Positions 1 to 11,233 of a stretch of 64,000 nt of DNA are shown piece by piece. The notes under the pieces were generated by a model. That model worked only from the letters and a program-made list of their open reading frames with translations. It searched no databases and was not told the origin of the DNA. Every line of letters starts with the position of its first letter. Positions within the stretch are counted from its first letter, which is position 1. Position numbers and translations under genes: made by a program. Origin of the DNA: Trichosphaerium sp. ATCC 40318 (lineage: Eukaryota > Discosea > Flabellinia > Trichosidae); the NCBI GenBank assembly GCA_038496445.1, contig JALMLS010000420.1, positions 248,001-312,000 of the forward strand. Reading direction: 5' to 3'.

Positions 1-735
1 ATTTAGTACATAAGTTCCAAAACCAGCGTCTGTATATGGTATTATTGGAGTGTTTTGGATCACCAAACCAGGAATGTCTTCCAGTAATTGACTGCCTAAC
101 AAACGCATTACGAAAAGAACTATGCAAGCTTCTTATTACCTTGAATGGTTTTAAGGATACTTTTAACCCCTCCGAACCTGGTAGCACCTGGCTTGTCCAA
201 TGACACCAACCCGAAATTTATAAGTTCTACACCAGAGCATAAGTTTCAGTCAATAAAAAAAAACCTTGTCGTACCGAATTCGTTGGTGGCCAAAAAGGTA
301 CCAAGTCCATCCTCCAACCGACTTATAATGGTGGAGTGCAGTTTTGGGCTGGCAAGCTCGCTTGATGAGCACGAAACTACAATACATCAGAGATTGATTT
401 TGCTTATCGGAATCCACCTAAACGTTTCTGTTTTGTTGCAAAAAAGCCGAAAATGGTGTGAGTTTTCTGTAAACGACAAATGGGTGAAAGTGGCTGCAAG
501 TGTACTAGGTTTCTTTGTACAGACACCCACAATGACAGGAAACTAAGCCCATTTTTGGGTTTGTTTGACTCTCGCTCACATCTCTGAAACGCATACAAAT
601 AGTCACAATCGGCTATTCTACGCACGTAAAGGCCGTACAGAAGTGGAAATGTTTCGGTGGATGTCGACATAAAAGAAGTGTACCTGATAGAGCGTAAATA
701 CAAATAAAACAAAGATAACAGTATATCTTCGCCAT
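1..735 (-). CDS. VCBS-family surface protein, 5' part only (runs off left edge)
   Basis: Divergent member of the surface-protein family described at 20128-22821. Exon 1 begins at 735 and encodes a short hydrophobic signal peptide (MAKIYCYLCFICIYALS), nearly identical to that of the 20.1-22.8 kb gene. After a long first intron (about 384-683), the next exon ends in DGLGTFLATNEFG, which aligns with DGFGSPFLASNDFG in the 23.1-25.7 kb gene. Further exons near 60-180 resemble the later N-terminal exons, including a segment ending DAGFGTYV. The FG-GAP and stalk regions lie outside the window. I see no break in what is present, but the coding sequence is much more diverged than the upstream block, which is almost identical to the other copies. 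Function is inferred only from the family: a secreted or surface protein. Confidence 0.6.
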
Positions 736-1062
736 TGTAAGAGTTGCAATGTTTGTTGGATGAGGAGTAATAATGAACAAACTTAATCAAGAAAAACATG
801 AAATGTTTTGTATTACGAGTTTTACGGAGTTAAGATTGCGTTTTTTAGTGTATATCTTAACATCTAAGTGTGTTTTAGTGTATTTTGAATAATTGTTCTG
901 ACGTTTTTGCAGTATTTCGGTCTATTTCATCCTAATATTGGACAATCATTCATTATCTCTTGATTCCGTACCAATGATCTTACTTTCGGTAGCGTGTACA
1001 GAAATTGTAACCTCCAAAGTGAGTAAGTGATGAAAAACTTTCTCGTCTTTTTCTAAAAACTC
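736..1062. promoter_or_regulatory. Shared divergent-promoter block, copy A
   Basis: Near-identical to 22822-23150 (same orientation) and 3686-4018 (inverted). The left side leads into the signal-peptide exon of the gene on the minus strand. The right side keeps the sequence just before the plus-strand start (GTGATGAAAAACTTTC near 1030) but stops matching at about 1062, before the plus-strand partner's signal peptide. It therefore looks like a block that has lost its plus-strand gene. The promoter role is inferred from its position between divergent starts in copy C. Confidence 0.55.
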
Positions 1063-1189
1063 CACAAACCTGTTAAACCAAAACATGCTCAGTTAACGCG
1101 CACATTTTACCGTTTTACTTATTTTTGAGACTCACAAGTACACCGTTTTATGAAACGTTTTTGACGAGCATTTATTTACTTGGATGTCT

Positions 1190-3685
1190 TTACATAAATA
1201 CACAATAATAAGAAATGACAAGCATCAATAGTGATAAAAGTGATACAGTCCACCTTGATGAGTTGCTTGTAATCGTCGATATTGTAATTGGCGGGGTTGT
1301 ATTTGGTGGCGCTGTGGTTGAAACTAATATTGTTGTTGGTGATGTTGTTGTTGGTTGAGAAGTAGTGGGTGCATTTGTAGTCGGTTGAGAAGTAGTGGGT
1401 GCATCTGTTGTCGGTATCATTGTTGGAGGAGGTACACAAGATCCATTACCCAAGTATGATGTGAAACACAGACATTCATTGCCACATCCAATTGTATTGT
1501 CACACTCTTCAGTGTTTGAGTCGAATACACCATTTCCACAATCTGTTTAGATAATGTCAGTATTTACGAGCGTTTCAATGTTCTTGTTTTACAAAGTACG
1601 CACTTGATGAAATATTGATTGTATGACTCACATTAAATGAAACATCAACAAAAGGGTATTCAGTCATGCTCAACATGATATTTACATTTTCTTCACTATC
1701 AGTGGTATTACGTTTGTACTCCACTGTCAATAACATTGATCCATTGGTTCTTTGAGATGTGTTGGTATATGTGACGTTATCACCATTTACTGTAATGTCA
1801 TTGAGTTGAATATCTTGATCCCTAGTTTGCAAATAAGTGAACACAGTCAGATAGGGTAGGTCAGGTAAACGCTTTAGACATACCCTGAAGTATCAATTGT
1901 GACAACCAAGATTCTTGTTTGACATGTATCAAAATCAGTTATGACAGATGTCAAATTGTTTGATTTGAATGAATCAATTTGATACATTGGTTGTTTGAGT
2001 GTTGCTAGAACACAAAGTTAGTGATTGTATTCTAAAAGTATTGCATTGTGTACCCATGTTGTACCATGAAATATATGGAACTGATCCAACAACAAGTTCA
2101 TCAACGCCATCGTCATTTAAGTCCTGACATTGTACACCAGTGATTGTTGTGAGTCCAAGCATCACATGATTACTGATCTCAGACATGATTAATTTTGAAC
2201 CTTGTTCAATACCATCAAGTTGTGTTCCACTTATCCAACCAAATAGATTATTGTCAGGACAACCGAAGCCATAATCAATAATATCATCTCTGTCCAAGTT
2301 CCCTGATGTCATAAAGACCTGTCCTTGTGGACACACATCATTGTATATCTCAAACAGCTCAGTTAGAGAATCATTAATTGCTATTGAAACCAGCCTCAGT
2401 GTCTCTAAAACGTGTTTAAGAAAACTACCATAATATTACAAACAAACTAAAAACTTACGATTATTGTCAGAAACCATAAGAAGAATAGTATTCTCGGTGT
2501 ACCCAACTTGTGTAGCTGATGTAACATTCATGTTTACTTCATATTCTAACCCAAATGTACCATATTGAAAGTTTTCAACACGCATAATTGGCTTAGTTAT
2601 GTCTAGTATGAGATATATACCAGTTGACTGGGTACCGTTAGGTTTAATTAAAGTTCAATGCACGTTATTGCTTGTATCTAGAATGATATTTGTTAGCAGT
2701 TGTCATTTGAACACATGTTGTTTAAGAAAAACAAAGAATAAAACATACGGAAGTATCCCAATATTTGTAAACCATCTATAATTTGTTGAGACTTAACATT
2801 TGGGTTGTCTAGTATCATTATAGAAGTCTCTGAAACTAGCATTTCCGGACTCAAGTCAAATGAATACAGTCCATCACATTGTACAATAATCCCAACTGTT
2901 CCATTTGGTTTGTGCTGTGCAACAACAAACTTTTCGCAAAACTCTCCATTTAGGATTAATTGTACCGGTTGTACCATTGAACCAGGACAATACACATATA
3001 TCTGCAACGTTAACAGGGTATCTAATAGCATGACTTACCTCTGGTCTACTAAGTATATTCGATAGAGTGCAGTCCATTCCTCCAATAATCGCTCGCTCAA
3101 TCTAGATATCAACAGAGTTAGCAAGGAGTCTATAGAATTATAGACTTTGTACATAGGTTCCAAAACGAGAATCTCTTCGTCTCACTGTTGGAACATGCTG
3201 TGTGGTTGTGTGGCACCTCGTCCAGCGATTTGATGCTACAGTGAACGTATTTAGTGGAGGGACAGTGACATTGTTCATATAGTTGTTACCTTCCACGTTA
3301 CTTGTTAGAATCTTGGTAAATGCCCCAAATCTATCAATTCCATTTGTGACGTCTTGTAATGGAGAGAGACGACAATGTACTCTTCACCAGGTAAGCAACA
3401 TACAAAGAGAAATGTGACATACCAAAGTCGTTACTGGCTAAAAATGCACTTCCAAAGCCGTCTGAAGTGTCCCCTTGAATACGTGCATACAGCACGGGAT
3501 CTGATAGCTCGCTGAAAGCAACAGAAACTACACAATGAGTTAATTATTTCCTCTTTTACGAAACCAAAAAGCAAAATACACGCACACAGCAATACAACAC
3601 AGATAAAACACAAACTTGAGAACATTTTTTTGTTTGAGTCCTTGCTTGCGATGCTTGAAACGGAGTTAAATGTTTCGGTCGTCAT
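1190..3685 (-). pseudogene. VCBS-family surface protein, mosaic pseudogene
   Basis: Reads like the intact gene at 23151-25665 but on the minus strand: signal peptide MFSSLCFICVVLLCA near 3625, an exon block with KPNGTVGI near 2900, an FG-GAP/VCBS-like exon at 1974-2336 (DRDDIIDYGF, DLNDDGVDELVVG), a Cys-rich exon around 1440-1545, a Thr/Pro stalk and a hydrophobic C-terminus ending at 1190. Two lesions are visible. A 2-nt deletion near 3215 (39 nt where both other copies have 41) shifts the frame in the exon matching VPHTTTQHVP. An in-frame TGA lies at 2655-2657, where the 20.1-22.8 kb gene has a sense codon. The 5' end and the 3' third match the 23.1-25.7 kb gene closely, while roughly 2500-3300 resembles the 20.1-22.8 kb gene more. 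An unusual splice form could bypass a lesion, but two independent breaks favour a pseudogene. Confidence 0.7.
1350..1421 (-). repeat. Thr/Pro-coding minisatellite (stalk)
   Basis: Imperfect tandem repeat encoding PTTDAPTTSQPTT-type units in the pseudogene's stalk. Here there are two TTSQPTT units; the paralogue at 20.3 kb has three and the one at 25.4 kb has three related units. Confidence 0.8.
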
Positions 3686-4018
3686 CGGTGTTTTTAGAGA
3701 ATAAGACGAGAAAGTTTTTCATCACTTACTCACTTTGGAGGTTACAATTTCTGTACACACTACCGAAAGTAAGATCGTTGGTACGGAATCAAGAGATAAT
3801 GAATGATTGTCCAATATTAGGATGAAATAGACCGAAATACTGCAAAAACGTCAGAATAGTTATTCAAAATACACTAAAACATGTGTAGATGTTAAGATAT
3901 ACACTAAAAACCGCAATTGAAACCATTTTTGTCTCTCCGTAAACTCGTATCACAAACAATTTCATCTTTTTCTCGATTAAGTTCTACTCCTCATCCAACA
4001 AACATTGCAACTCTTACA
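3686..4018. promoter_or_regulatory. Shared divergent-promoter block, copy B (inverted)
   Basis: Inverted copy of the block between the divergent starts at 22821 and 23151. It separates the minus-strand start at 3685 from the plus-strand ATG at 4019, giving 333 bp between starts against 329 bp in copy C. Long stretches are identical, for example around the Fnr-like run TTGATTCCGTACCAA and the GGACAATCATTCATTATC segment. Promoter function is inferred from the geometry. Confidence 0.6.
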
Positions 4019-4570
4019 ATGGCAAACCTCGACTGTTATCTTTGTTTTATTTGTGTTTACGCTCTATCAGGTACACTTCTTTTATGTCGACATCCACCGA
4101 AACATTTCCACTTCTGTACGGCCTTTACGTGCGTAGAATAGCCGATTGTGACTATTTGTATGCGTTTCAGAGATGTGAGCGAGAGTCAAACAACCCTAAA
4201 ATGGAGTGAGTTTCCTGTCATTGCGGATGCCTTTACAAAGAGACCAAGTACACTTGCAGCCACTTTCATCAATTTGTCGTTTACAGAAAACTCACACCAT
4301 TTTCGGCTTTTTTGCAACAAAACAGAAACGTTTAGGTGGTTGTCGACATATAGTACACGATGAATAGAACTCACTCTCTGACTCTATGTAGTTTCTATCG
4401 TTGTAGGCATGCACTTGGATCCAGTGATTGTTGGTAGTATTCAAGGGCGCCCTGAAGAGGGATTTGGGAACCCTTCCTATGCAGACAACGTTTGGTGTGC
4501 AACTTGTTAAAAATACTGCTTTTTCTCACTCGATGAAGGCGCTATTCTTTCTGGAGCTCCACAAAGATCT
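4019..4570 (+). pseudogene. Truncated 5' stub of a VCBS-family gene
   Basis: Plus-strand copy of the first exons of the 20.1-22.8 kb gene. The signal-peptide exon starts at 4019 (MANLDCYLCFICVYALS), the long first intron follows, and exon 2 after 4408 reads DPVIVGSIQGRPEEGFGNP. The match continues into the next exon (GCGCTATTCTTTCTGGAGC) and ends abruptly near 4570. The remaining family exons are absent; unrelated sequence and then the 3' end of the opposing LamG gene follow. This is a partial duplicate of the head-to-head pair, cut off after about 550 bp. Positions 4571-4851 hold nothing I can identify. Confidence 0.7.
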
Positions 4571-4851
4571 TTGGTGTCGATATGAACAGAAACTTTCCTT
4601 TGGATGGACTGGATTGAATGGCTTGTACATAATATTTATTGTCAACAAGGTGGCTTTGTACAACAGAAAAATAAAACAACCGTAACCTACTTTCGACTCG
4701 TTTTGTAACATTGTATATCCGTTCACACACTCAGCTAATTAATACAGGTTCCCTTTGTGTGACAGCAAATCAAACAATACGACATATGTTCTAGAGGAGG
4801 ATTTATTACATCATAATGTTCGTCTTCATTGAGGTGGATTTTTAAGTAGAT

Positions 4852-6686
4852 TTAAATGACGAAGGATCTCTTCTTGTGGAATGTAAAAAAGTAAATTAAA
4901 CTTGCAGTTAGAACCACAATAATAATAACAGCAGCTACAGCAATACCAGCAATAGCTCCATTGCTTAGACCGCTATCATCACATCCATCATTAACTGACC
5001 ATACAACAGAAAGTTGCGTGTCAGTTTCTATTCTTGACAAGTCGTTACATTCACCATCAACATCAGTTGTCAATGTAGTTTGCTCAATGACAGATACATC
5101 ACAACTTGGTGGAATTGTAAGGAGTGTATGAACAGATTCAGAGACTTCTGTGACAACGATATTGAGACTGTCATTGAAAGTTGGACACTTTTGAAATGTG
5201 AGTGTTGCCATTGAAGAAATAAGGAATGTTACTGTCTCTCCCACATTTAAGTTCCCTAGATTTATTGATTAATAAATAGTCACAACGCACTCAACATGTG
5301 ATTATTACCTTGAAAAATAACTGATGTCTCAATACGAAAGTTCATTGCTGACTCAATCACAATATCCTCATTCACAACCCAAACGTCATCAACTTGGCTA
5401 CACTCAGCTCCTGGAAGTTTGTCGCCATTACATACTATTTAAATAACATTAAAAACAGTGTCATAGTTTATCCCGTGTACCTTGCGTTGTAGGAACTTCT
5501 GGTGTTGGGGCTGGCACACATTAGAACGCTTCTAGCCGTTTTAAGCCACGTACCTTGCGTTGTAGGTACTTCTGGTATTGGGGCATCTGTCGGCACTTCA
5601 GATGGAGGCACTGGCACACATTTTCCGTTTATCCCTCAACAAATAGTCAAGAGAAGTGTTGGTAACCCAGTCTCACCTGCATTAAATATCTCTTGCATTT
5701 GTGTTTGACTAAGTGCAATACCATCATAAAAAGTGACCTAGAGGAACTTAATAAATAGTAATAACGACATTTAACAATACCTCATCAATAGTACCATTAA
5801 AGCCTCGTTCACCTCTGTTATTTGAACCAATAAAGACCGGTGTGCTGCTATTTGCAATAATTCGACGTACGATACTAAGTGGTAAACTGTGCCCAACTCC
5901 ATCTGTACATAAGATTAAGCGTCTAACTTAAAAATAAAGTTGTGAACATACCTAAGTATGCAAGGTATTCTCCTGTACTGGTGCTATTGTTCCTACAAAG
6001 TTTTATGAGTTATTTACAGTTACATAAACAAACGAAAATACCAATCAAATGTCAAACCCACGTGATTCCAAGTGCTTGTATTTAACGTCATAGCTAAAGT
6101 AAGGCCAGTTACTGAATTATCTTAGTAGAGTATAAGCGAAGGTTTAGTCATTTTGATCTTTTTGGATTACATACCAACCACAGCAAAAAATCCTATTAGA
6201 TTAGAGAAACTGAGCCGCACATAGAAGCCTACTGTATCAGATTCATGATGAATAATATACTTTTCTTGGGCCGCTGTAGATGCTACAGATATCCACATTT
6301 CAACAGAGAAACTTCCTGTGAGGCGTGTTGGCGTTTTGAGCTGATTACAATTTCAATACCTTGATTTGGGGTAAATATGTCGCCACTGTCCGCTACAATT
6401 GGTGCGTTACCTCCCAAACGTAATCCTTTACCAACACGGCCCTAAATCGATAAATTTTACGCTTATCTTTAAGAAAATTTCATACTTCTACTTGAGAAAA
6501 GTCAGCGCCTGGAACCCCCGTAATGTTACCAATGCGCGAATTGACAGTGTCAAATGTATTATTTACAATCGACTCAAACCTCCACCAACTAGAAATACTT
6601 GGGTCTGGCGATACACACACTGCGTTGACACTAGCAATACATAGTGTAGCGAAAAAGAGTAATTTATACATTTGAATTTTGATCAT
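4852..6686 (-). CDS. Single-pass membrane protein with LamG-like jelly-roll domain
   Basis: Starts at the ATG at 6686 with a clear signal peptide (MYKLLFFATLCIASVNA). The ectodomain has a concanavalin/LamG-like fold: WWRFES early, then GRVGKGLRLGG, FSVEMWIS, and near its end GTIDEV, the usual pattern of Laminin_G_3 domains. Two copies of a Pro/Val/Thr exon (PEVPTTQ) follow, then a region with paired cysteines. The last exon (4852-5244) has a 23-residue transmembrane helix (GAIAGIAVAAVIIIVVLTAS) and a short basic cytosolic tail ending HKKRSFVI. At least eight introns. The family fold suggests carbohydrate or protein binding outside the cell; the ligand is unknown. It lies beside the VCBS-family copies but, unlike them, is anchored by a true transmembrane helix. 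Confidence 0.75.
5477..5622 (-). repeat. Tandem duplication of a Pro/Val/Thr-coding exon
   Basis: Two adjacent units begin with the same GTACCTTGCGTTGTAGG sequence (5477 and 5550) and both end in a GGCACACATT run. Each unit holds one exon plus its splice sites, and both encode PEVPTTQ. The second unit also codes an extra PSEVPTDAPI-like stretch. Confidence 0.7.
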
Positions 6687-7767
6687 TGTGATTGGAATAC
6701 ACGTTTTAAAGAAATGAACACTCTGTTAAAGGTATCCCACAATGTGAACCATTCGCGTCCAAAAGGGACAGCAACAAAATTTAGAACAATAGACCATAGA
6801 AGATGATCACAGTGTTTACCTATGCACACTGTACACGGTACGAGCAAACCATGGAAGTATTCAATGAGCTAAAAGCGAATTAAAAAAGGTATGATGCCCT
6901 ATAAAGCTATCGCATTGCCGGCAAAGATGGTATGAATGCCTCAAACACTGTTTGCTAAAATATTTGCTTCAAAAAATCAACGTACGTGTATAACTTACTA
7001 GTGCTACGCTAGCGCCTACCCCACGCTAACAAAAGCGCTCTCGCAGCATCCAAACACCAGGGCAGGTGTAATAAGGTTAAAACCTCCAAAACACTACCAA
7101 TGTTGCTGCAGGCTTTGTAAACGCCGCCGGTGTTAAATATGTAAATAAAAATTTTGGTGTGGGTTATCACGTGGTTTGAAACGGTTGGATTCTCTGGACT
7201 CATGCAAATTTTCAACCACACTTTTCCAAAACAAAACCAGTTTCTGCCCGCTTGTTAGATCTGACGTATTTGACACAGATTTAACACGTCTGACAGGCCT
7301 TGCAAATCCCACTTTTAGATGTGATCTGCCTCGCTCCGGACAGATAATATTTTTATAAATCCTAGCTATTTCGCTTTATCACTCAAGCAAGTAAAGTTCC
7401 AAACAAAAAAAAACATGTAACTTTTTGAAACGTACAAAAGGATGCAAAGGTGTGTGAGTGAAGGGGAGACATTGATGTTGTCTCTTTTGTGACGTTTATT
7501 TACGTATTAGAATCATACTTGGTTCCAGAAAGATCCAAAGCACAAAGGATCATTATGACATTCTGGAGTATTCAAGCAATACAGCACATTCTCTATTGAC
7601 ACAGTTTGATGCGAATATGCAAGGTTGCTCTGTGCAAGTCGGAAACATCTACATTGGTCTCTGCAAGGTACAGTCACTGGTGCTGGGAGTACATTGATTG
7701 ATGAAATGTTGGAGGATCACAGAAAGCGGAGGTGCTTTGTCTAATAAAAAAGGGTAAGAAACGCACA
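6687..7767. other. Intergenic, nothing identified
   Basis: No frame with consistent exons or family similarity on either strand. Short open frames at 7009-7221 and 7176-7358 overlap on opposite strands without splice support. One CACGTG palindrome lies near 7169. Confidence 0.5.
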
Positions 7768-8160
7768 AGGCGTTCCTATTAGAGCTACTATTGAGATATT
7801 AAATATCGACTTCTTTTATGGAGAGTCCAACTACGCCAACCCTAAAAATGGCCGATACCATGTTTGGTTACCAACAGGTGCGTGTAAGGATAAATTAAAT
7901 AATAATCTAAAAAACACATACAGGTCAACGCACTGTCAGATTCACGGCACCTGGGTGAATGGGTTTTCGCTTTTTTGATTTTTTGACATTTAAATATTTT
8001 GTTGACATTTATTGTTAATGTATCAATCTGTAAGGTACTCTCCTGTTGAGTTTACAATCCAAATTCCATCTTCGGGCATTATAAGAGAAGTTGTGATGTC
8101 AGAATTGTCAAATCAACAGCCACACATCACTGGAGAATAGCAAAAAATCCCATTTTTCGT
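7768..8160 (+). pseudogene. Duplicated 3' fragment of the M14 carboxypeptidase gene
   Basis: Nearly identical, inverted, to about 17600-17995, the last exons of the carboxypeptidase gene. It covers the C-terminal transthyretin-like domain exon (IEILNIDFFYGESNYANP), both following introns and the terminal exon (SSGIIREVVMSELSNQQ) up to the stop at about 8141-8143. Introns are retained, so it arose by DNA duplication, not from an mRNA. Similarity starts abruptly at 7768 and fades after about 8160. No catalytic domain is present, so it cannot be a working peptidase. The 8161-8339 gap holds nothing I recognise. Confidence 0.8.
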
Positions 8161-8339
8161 TTAATCAGAAATAAAAAAACAAATAAGCCACTCTTTAACA
8201 ATTTTTTCAACACCATTTGGCTCAATCTACCTTGCTCTTTTACAACACGTGACAAACTCAATAGCAAGAAGATATATCCAATGAACATAGAAATCTGTAA
8301 ATGTACACGGGAGTTTATCTGCTATTGAAGCTTTGAATT

Positions 8340-11123
8340 TTACATAGGTTTGATTTGAGGTATGTATTGATTACCATTAAGTTGTGGTTGTGTACGCATT
8401 TGTGGTGGAGCTTGATTACCACCAATACTGGGTGTTGCAGCTTGGAAGTAATTATCTAGCTTCCTTTGTACAGGTGGTTTAACAATATCCAATTGTGCTT
8501 GTGTAGGCACTGACTTAAAGTCTAGTTGTCCTACAGACTCAGAAAGACCACCCTATAAAACAAATGATATCAGTATTGATTCAAAGGAAAGTTGCTTGTT
8601 TAACACATCCGAAGTTTAAACGAGATTTGACGTACATAGAGGTCGAGATGAGGGTTTTCTTCATGTGCCAAGATTGTACTTTTTATCAGCGTCAAACGCA
8701 ACATAGGCTCTCCTGTTCTACCTGTTTGAACCTATCAATACTTAAGTTAGATGAAGAGGTTTTGGAGTGGAGATTTCATACACAGGCCCTTAGTTTCATC
8801 TTATAAGGAGTAGCCATCACTTCATTTAACTTTTGAGTAAATAGCTGATAATTATTTTCTTTCATGTGTAGTAACTCTGAAGCTGGAATTCCTAACAATG
8901 CTGTCGCTGCTTCATCAAAAGCAGTAACCCTTTGTTTAAAAGGTTAATGGGCTTTTAATTAAAATTGGTGAGGTGTACCAGTGTGTTTTGAAAGATGCGT
9001 CGACAATGTTTAAGGAAACAAGATACCTTACTTGACAGTCGTTGTGAACATGTCCATTGCCACACATGTATAATCCTTGATTATCTCTTTCAGTCTTTTT
9101 ATTACATCCTTTACTACTACACGCCAAATAGTGTAGCGTAGCGTTGGGACCTTCGTGCTTGATATTGGTGATTTTAGCTATTGAGAAGTAAGAAAAAACT
9201 GAGAACTGTCGAACGTACCATTGTTCTCAAAATATATTTTTTTGGTTCCTATTGTGCTCACAGAAATATCTTTGAGTTGTCTATACACCAAATTTGAGTT
9301 TGTTACAGGGCTCCTATTAAAAAAGAATTAGTTCACATGTTGTTGAACAAAATTGTATAGTACTTGACAGGAGACGTCTCAGTTGTCAAGAAAGTTAGTT
9401 TAGGCTTTAGAGTATCCAAGTTGAACCCATTAAACCATGATCTCAATTTGGATATAGCTTCACTCTTACTATCAGGCAGGTTCTGTTTAACTACAGTATG
9501 TCTACTGTGGCTCAAAGTCAAGCCTAACAAACTAAATTAAAACAAATACCTACACTGGTTCTCAGTACCAGAATAGTTCGAACTTCTTGCCCATTTTATA
9601 GCCAACACATCACCTACTTTTCCTTCGAATTCTTTCGCTTTATTTCCCCAAAAAGTAAACCCTACAGCATGCATAGTTTGGTCTACTAACATAACTGTAC
9701 GCTTAACTAATCTACGCCCATCACTCTTTGATATCTCAACAACTTCTCCATATTCACTAAGAACACCAAACGGTAAGAAACAAGCGAAAAAGATTCCTTA
9801 CCAAACAGCACAAAGTGAAGCTTAACGAGGGACAACAAAAAAGAACTATATGAGGACGTACATAATAACTCCAAGAGCATCTATTGGGCTTCCCATTTTC
9901 AAATCCTTTAGATGTTTAAAAGGTATAAAATCCCATCTAATCTTAGGTATATTACTGTCTTCCTCAGTAGGCGTGAATAGTGTTTCTTCAGTAATAACAA
10001 ACTCATAAGGGTAGTTATTGATTTTATACTTGTCATCTGTATTCTTCATCTTAGCTTTTGATAAATAGTACACCTTTCAAAAAAAGTAAGACGATGATCA
10101 CCAACTCAACTTTTAACTAAATATTGACTTACTCCTTGGAGATTAACAATGTCATAGAACTTATCACAGACGTTTGAAAAAGCTAACACCTTAGCCTCAG
10201 TACCCTCACGATCAATAACAATCATTGTAAACATTTCTCCATTCTTGATATTCTACCAAAAGCCAAATTAGTGCAACAGGAATAAGTTACAACACGCACG
10301 TGTTTTTCGCTTTTGTGAACGACCCGAACTTTTGTTTTCCAATTACGAAAGTAAGGGTTTAATGGCTTGAGGGTCACCAATCGCTCAGAAGGCATAGAAG
10401 CTATCGGTGGAGGATTCACGTATCTTACTCTTTCTTCCTAAAAAACTCGTTCATACATCAGCTACAACGATGCATACATACCTTTGGTTCTTGAGGCACT
10501 GATTCTATTATCGCATTTGGTTGTAGTGTACCATACACTGTATACTGAGAAGCTATAGCAACTGGTTTCCCTACATGTGAGTGAATACTTCAGTTTGTCT
10601 TTGTTTGATGAAACTTCAATGCTCTTCCAATTGTTACGTGCCTACAATGTCTTTTTGTGCTGAAACAAACTCCATGTTTAATACAACAAGGACAAAGCTA
10701 CATGGTGAGTAAGTTAAACAAACGCGAGATGGTTTTTTTGTCGTGATTGATTTCTAGGTACCTTTCGCCGTTAGCGGAACGTGAAGTCGTAAACTCGGTT
10801 AATCGAACAGTGGAGTAGTTTTCTACTGGATTATGAAAGCACTTTGCGAGCTTGTTGTTGAAAAACGTCTTAATCCAGTGGACACCGTCTGTTGCCTTTG
10901 CCCTTCAAGGAATAAGTTTTCCACGCGTTAAAAAGACGCTTACGTTGGTTTAATCGGATTTTGCGTGTTAATATCGAATAATTGTACTGTAAGAGATCCG
11001 TTAACATTCTGTGTTACGTATAGGTCTCTGACAGCGTGTTTTGATAGGCCAAAAGAGCTGGAACAAAAATTACTGGAAATGAACTCTTTTACAGCTGAAT
11101 TTCTAAACATACTTTAATGCCAT
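8340..11123 (-). CDS. RPA1: Replication protein A 70 kDa subunit
   Basis: Large subunit of the heterotrimeric single-stranded DNA-binding complex RPA, used in replication, repair and recombination. Exon 1 is only 11 nt (11113-11123, Met-Ala-Leu plus two bases) and joins in frame to the RPA70N OB fold (VQLFDINTQNPIKP, then VRLTEFTTS). A linker holds GKPVAIASQYTVYG. DBD-A has LNPYFRNWKTKVRV and DBD-B has the long exon near 9846-10073. DBD-C carries the zinc-binding CSSKGCNKKT...YMCGNGHVHNDC motif (8936-9127) and then VTAFDEAATALLGIP. A Gln/Pro-rich tail of about 65 residues (KLDNYFQAATPSIGGNQAPP) after the usual end is not typical of the family. The domain order is complete. At least ten introns. 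The 110 bp to SCO1 at 11234 suggest a divergent promoter. Confidence 0.88.
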
Positions 11124-11233
11124 TGTCGCGTTAACTACGTTGGATTGCTTGTTGACTAAGCACGTTTTGAACAATACGGACTATTTCAAAAAAAATGAGT
11201 TTTCATAAATTGTAAGTTACACCAAAAGGCTGA

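Noticed and set aside
145-546. 133-codon plus-strand open frame
   Set aside because: Antisense to the N-terminal exons and first intron of the minus-strand surface gene; no own splice or family support.
404-799. 131-codon minus-strand open frame, and its copy at 22640-22885
   Set aside because: It lies in the first intron, signal-peptide exon and promoter block of the surface family; the true coding frame there is only the short signal-peptide exon.
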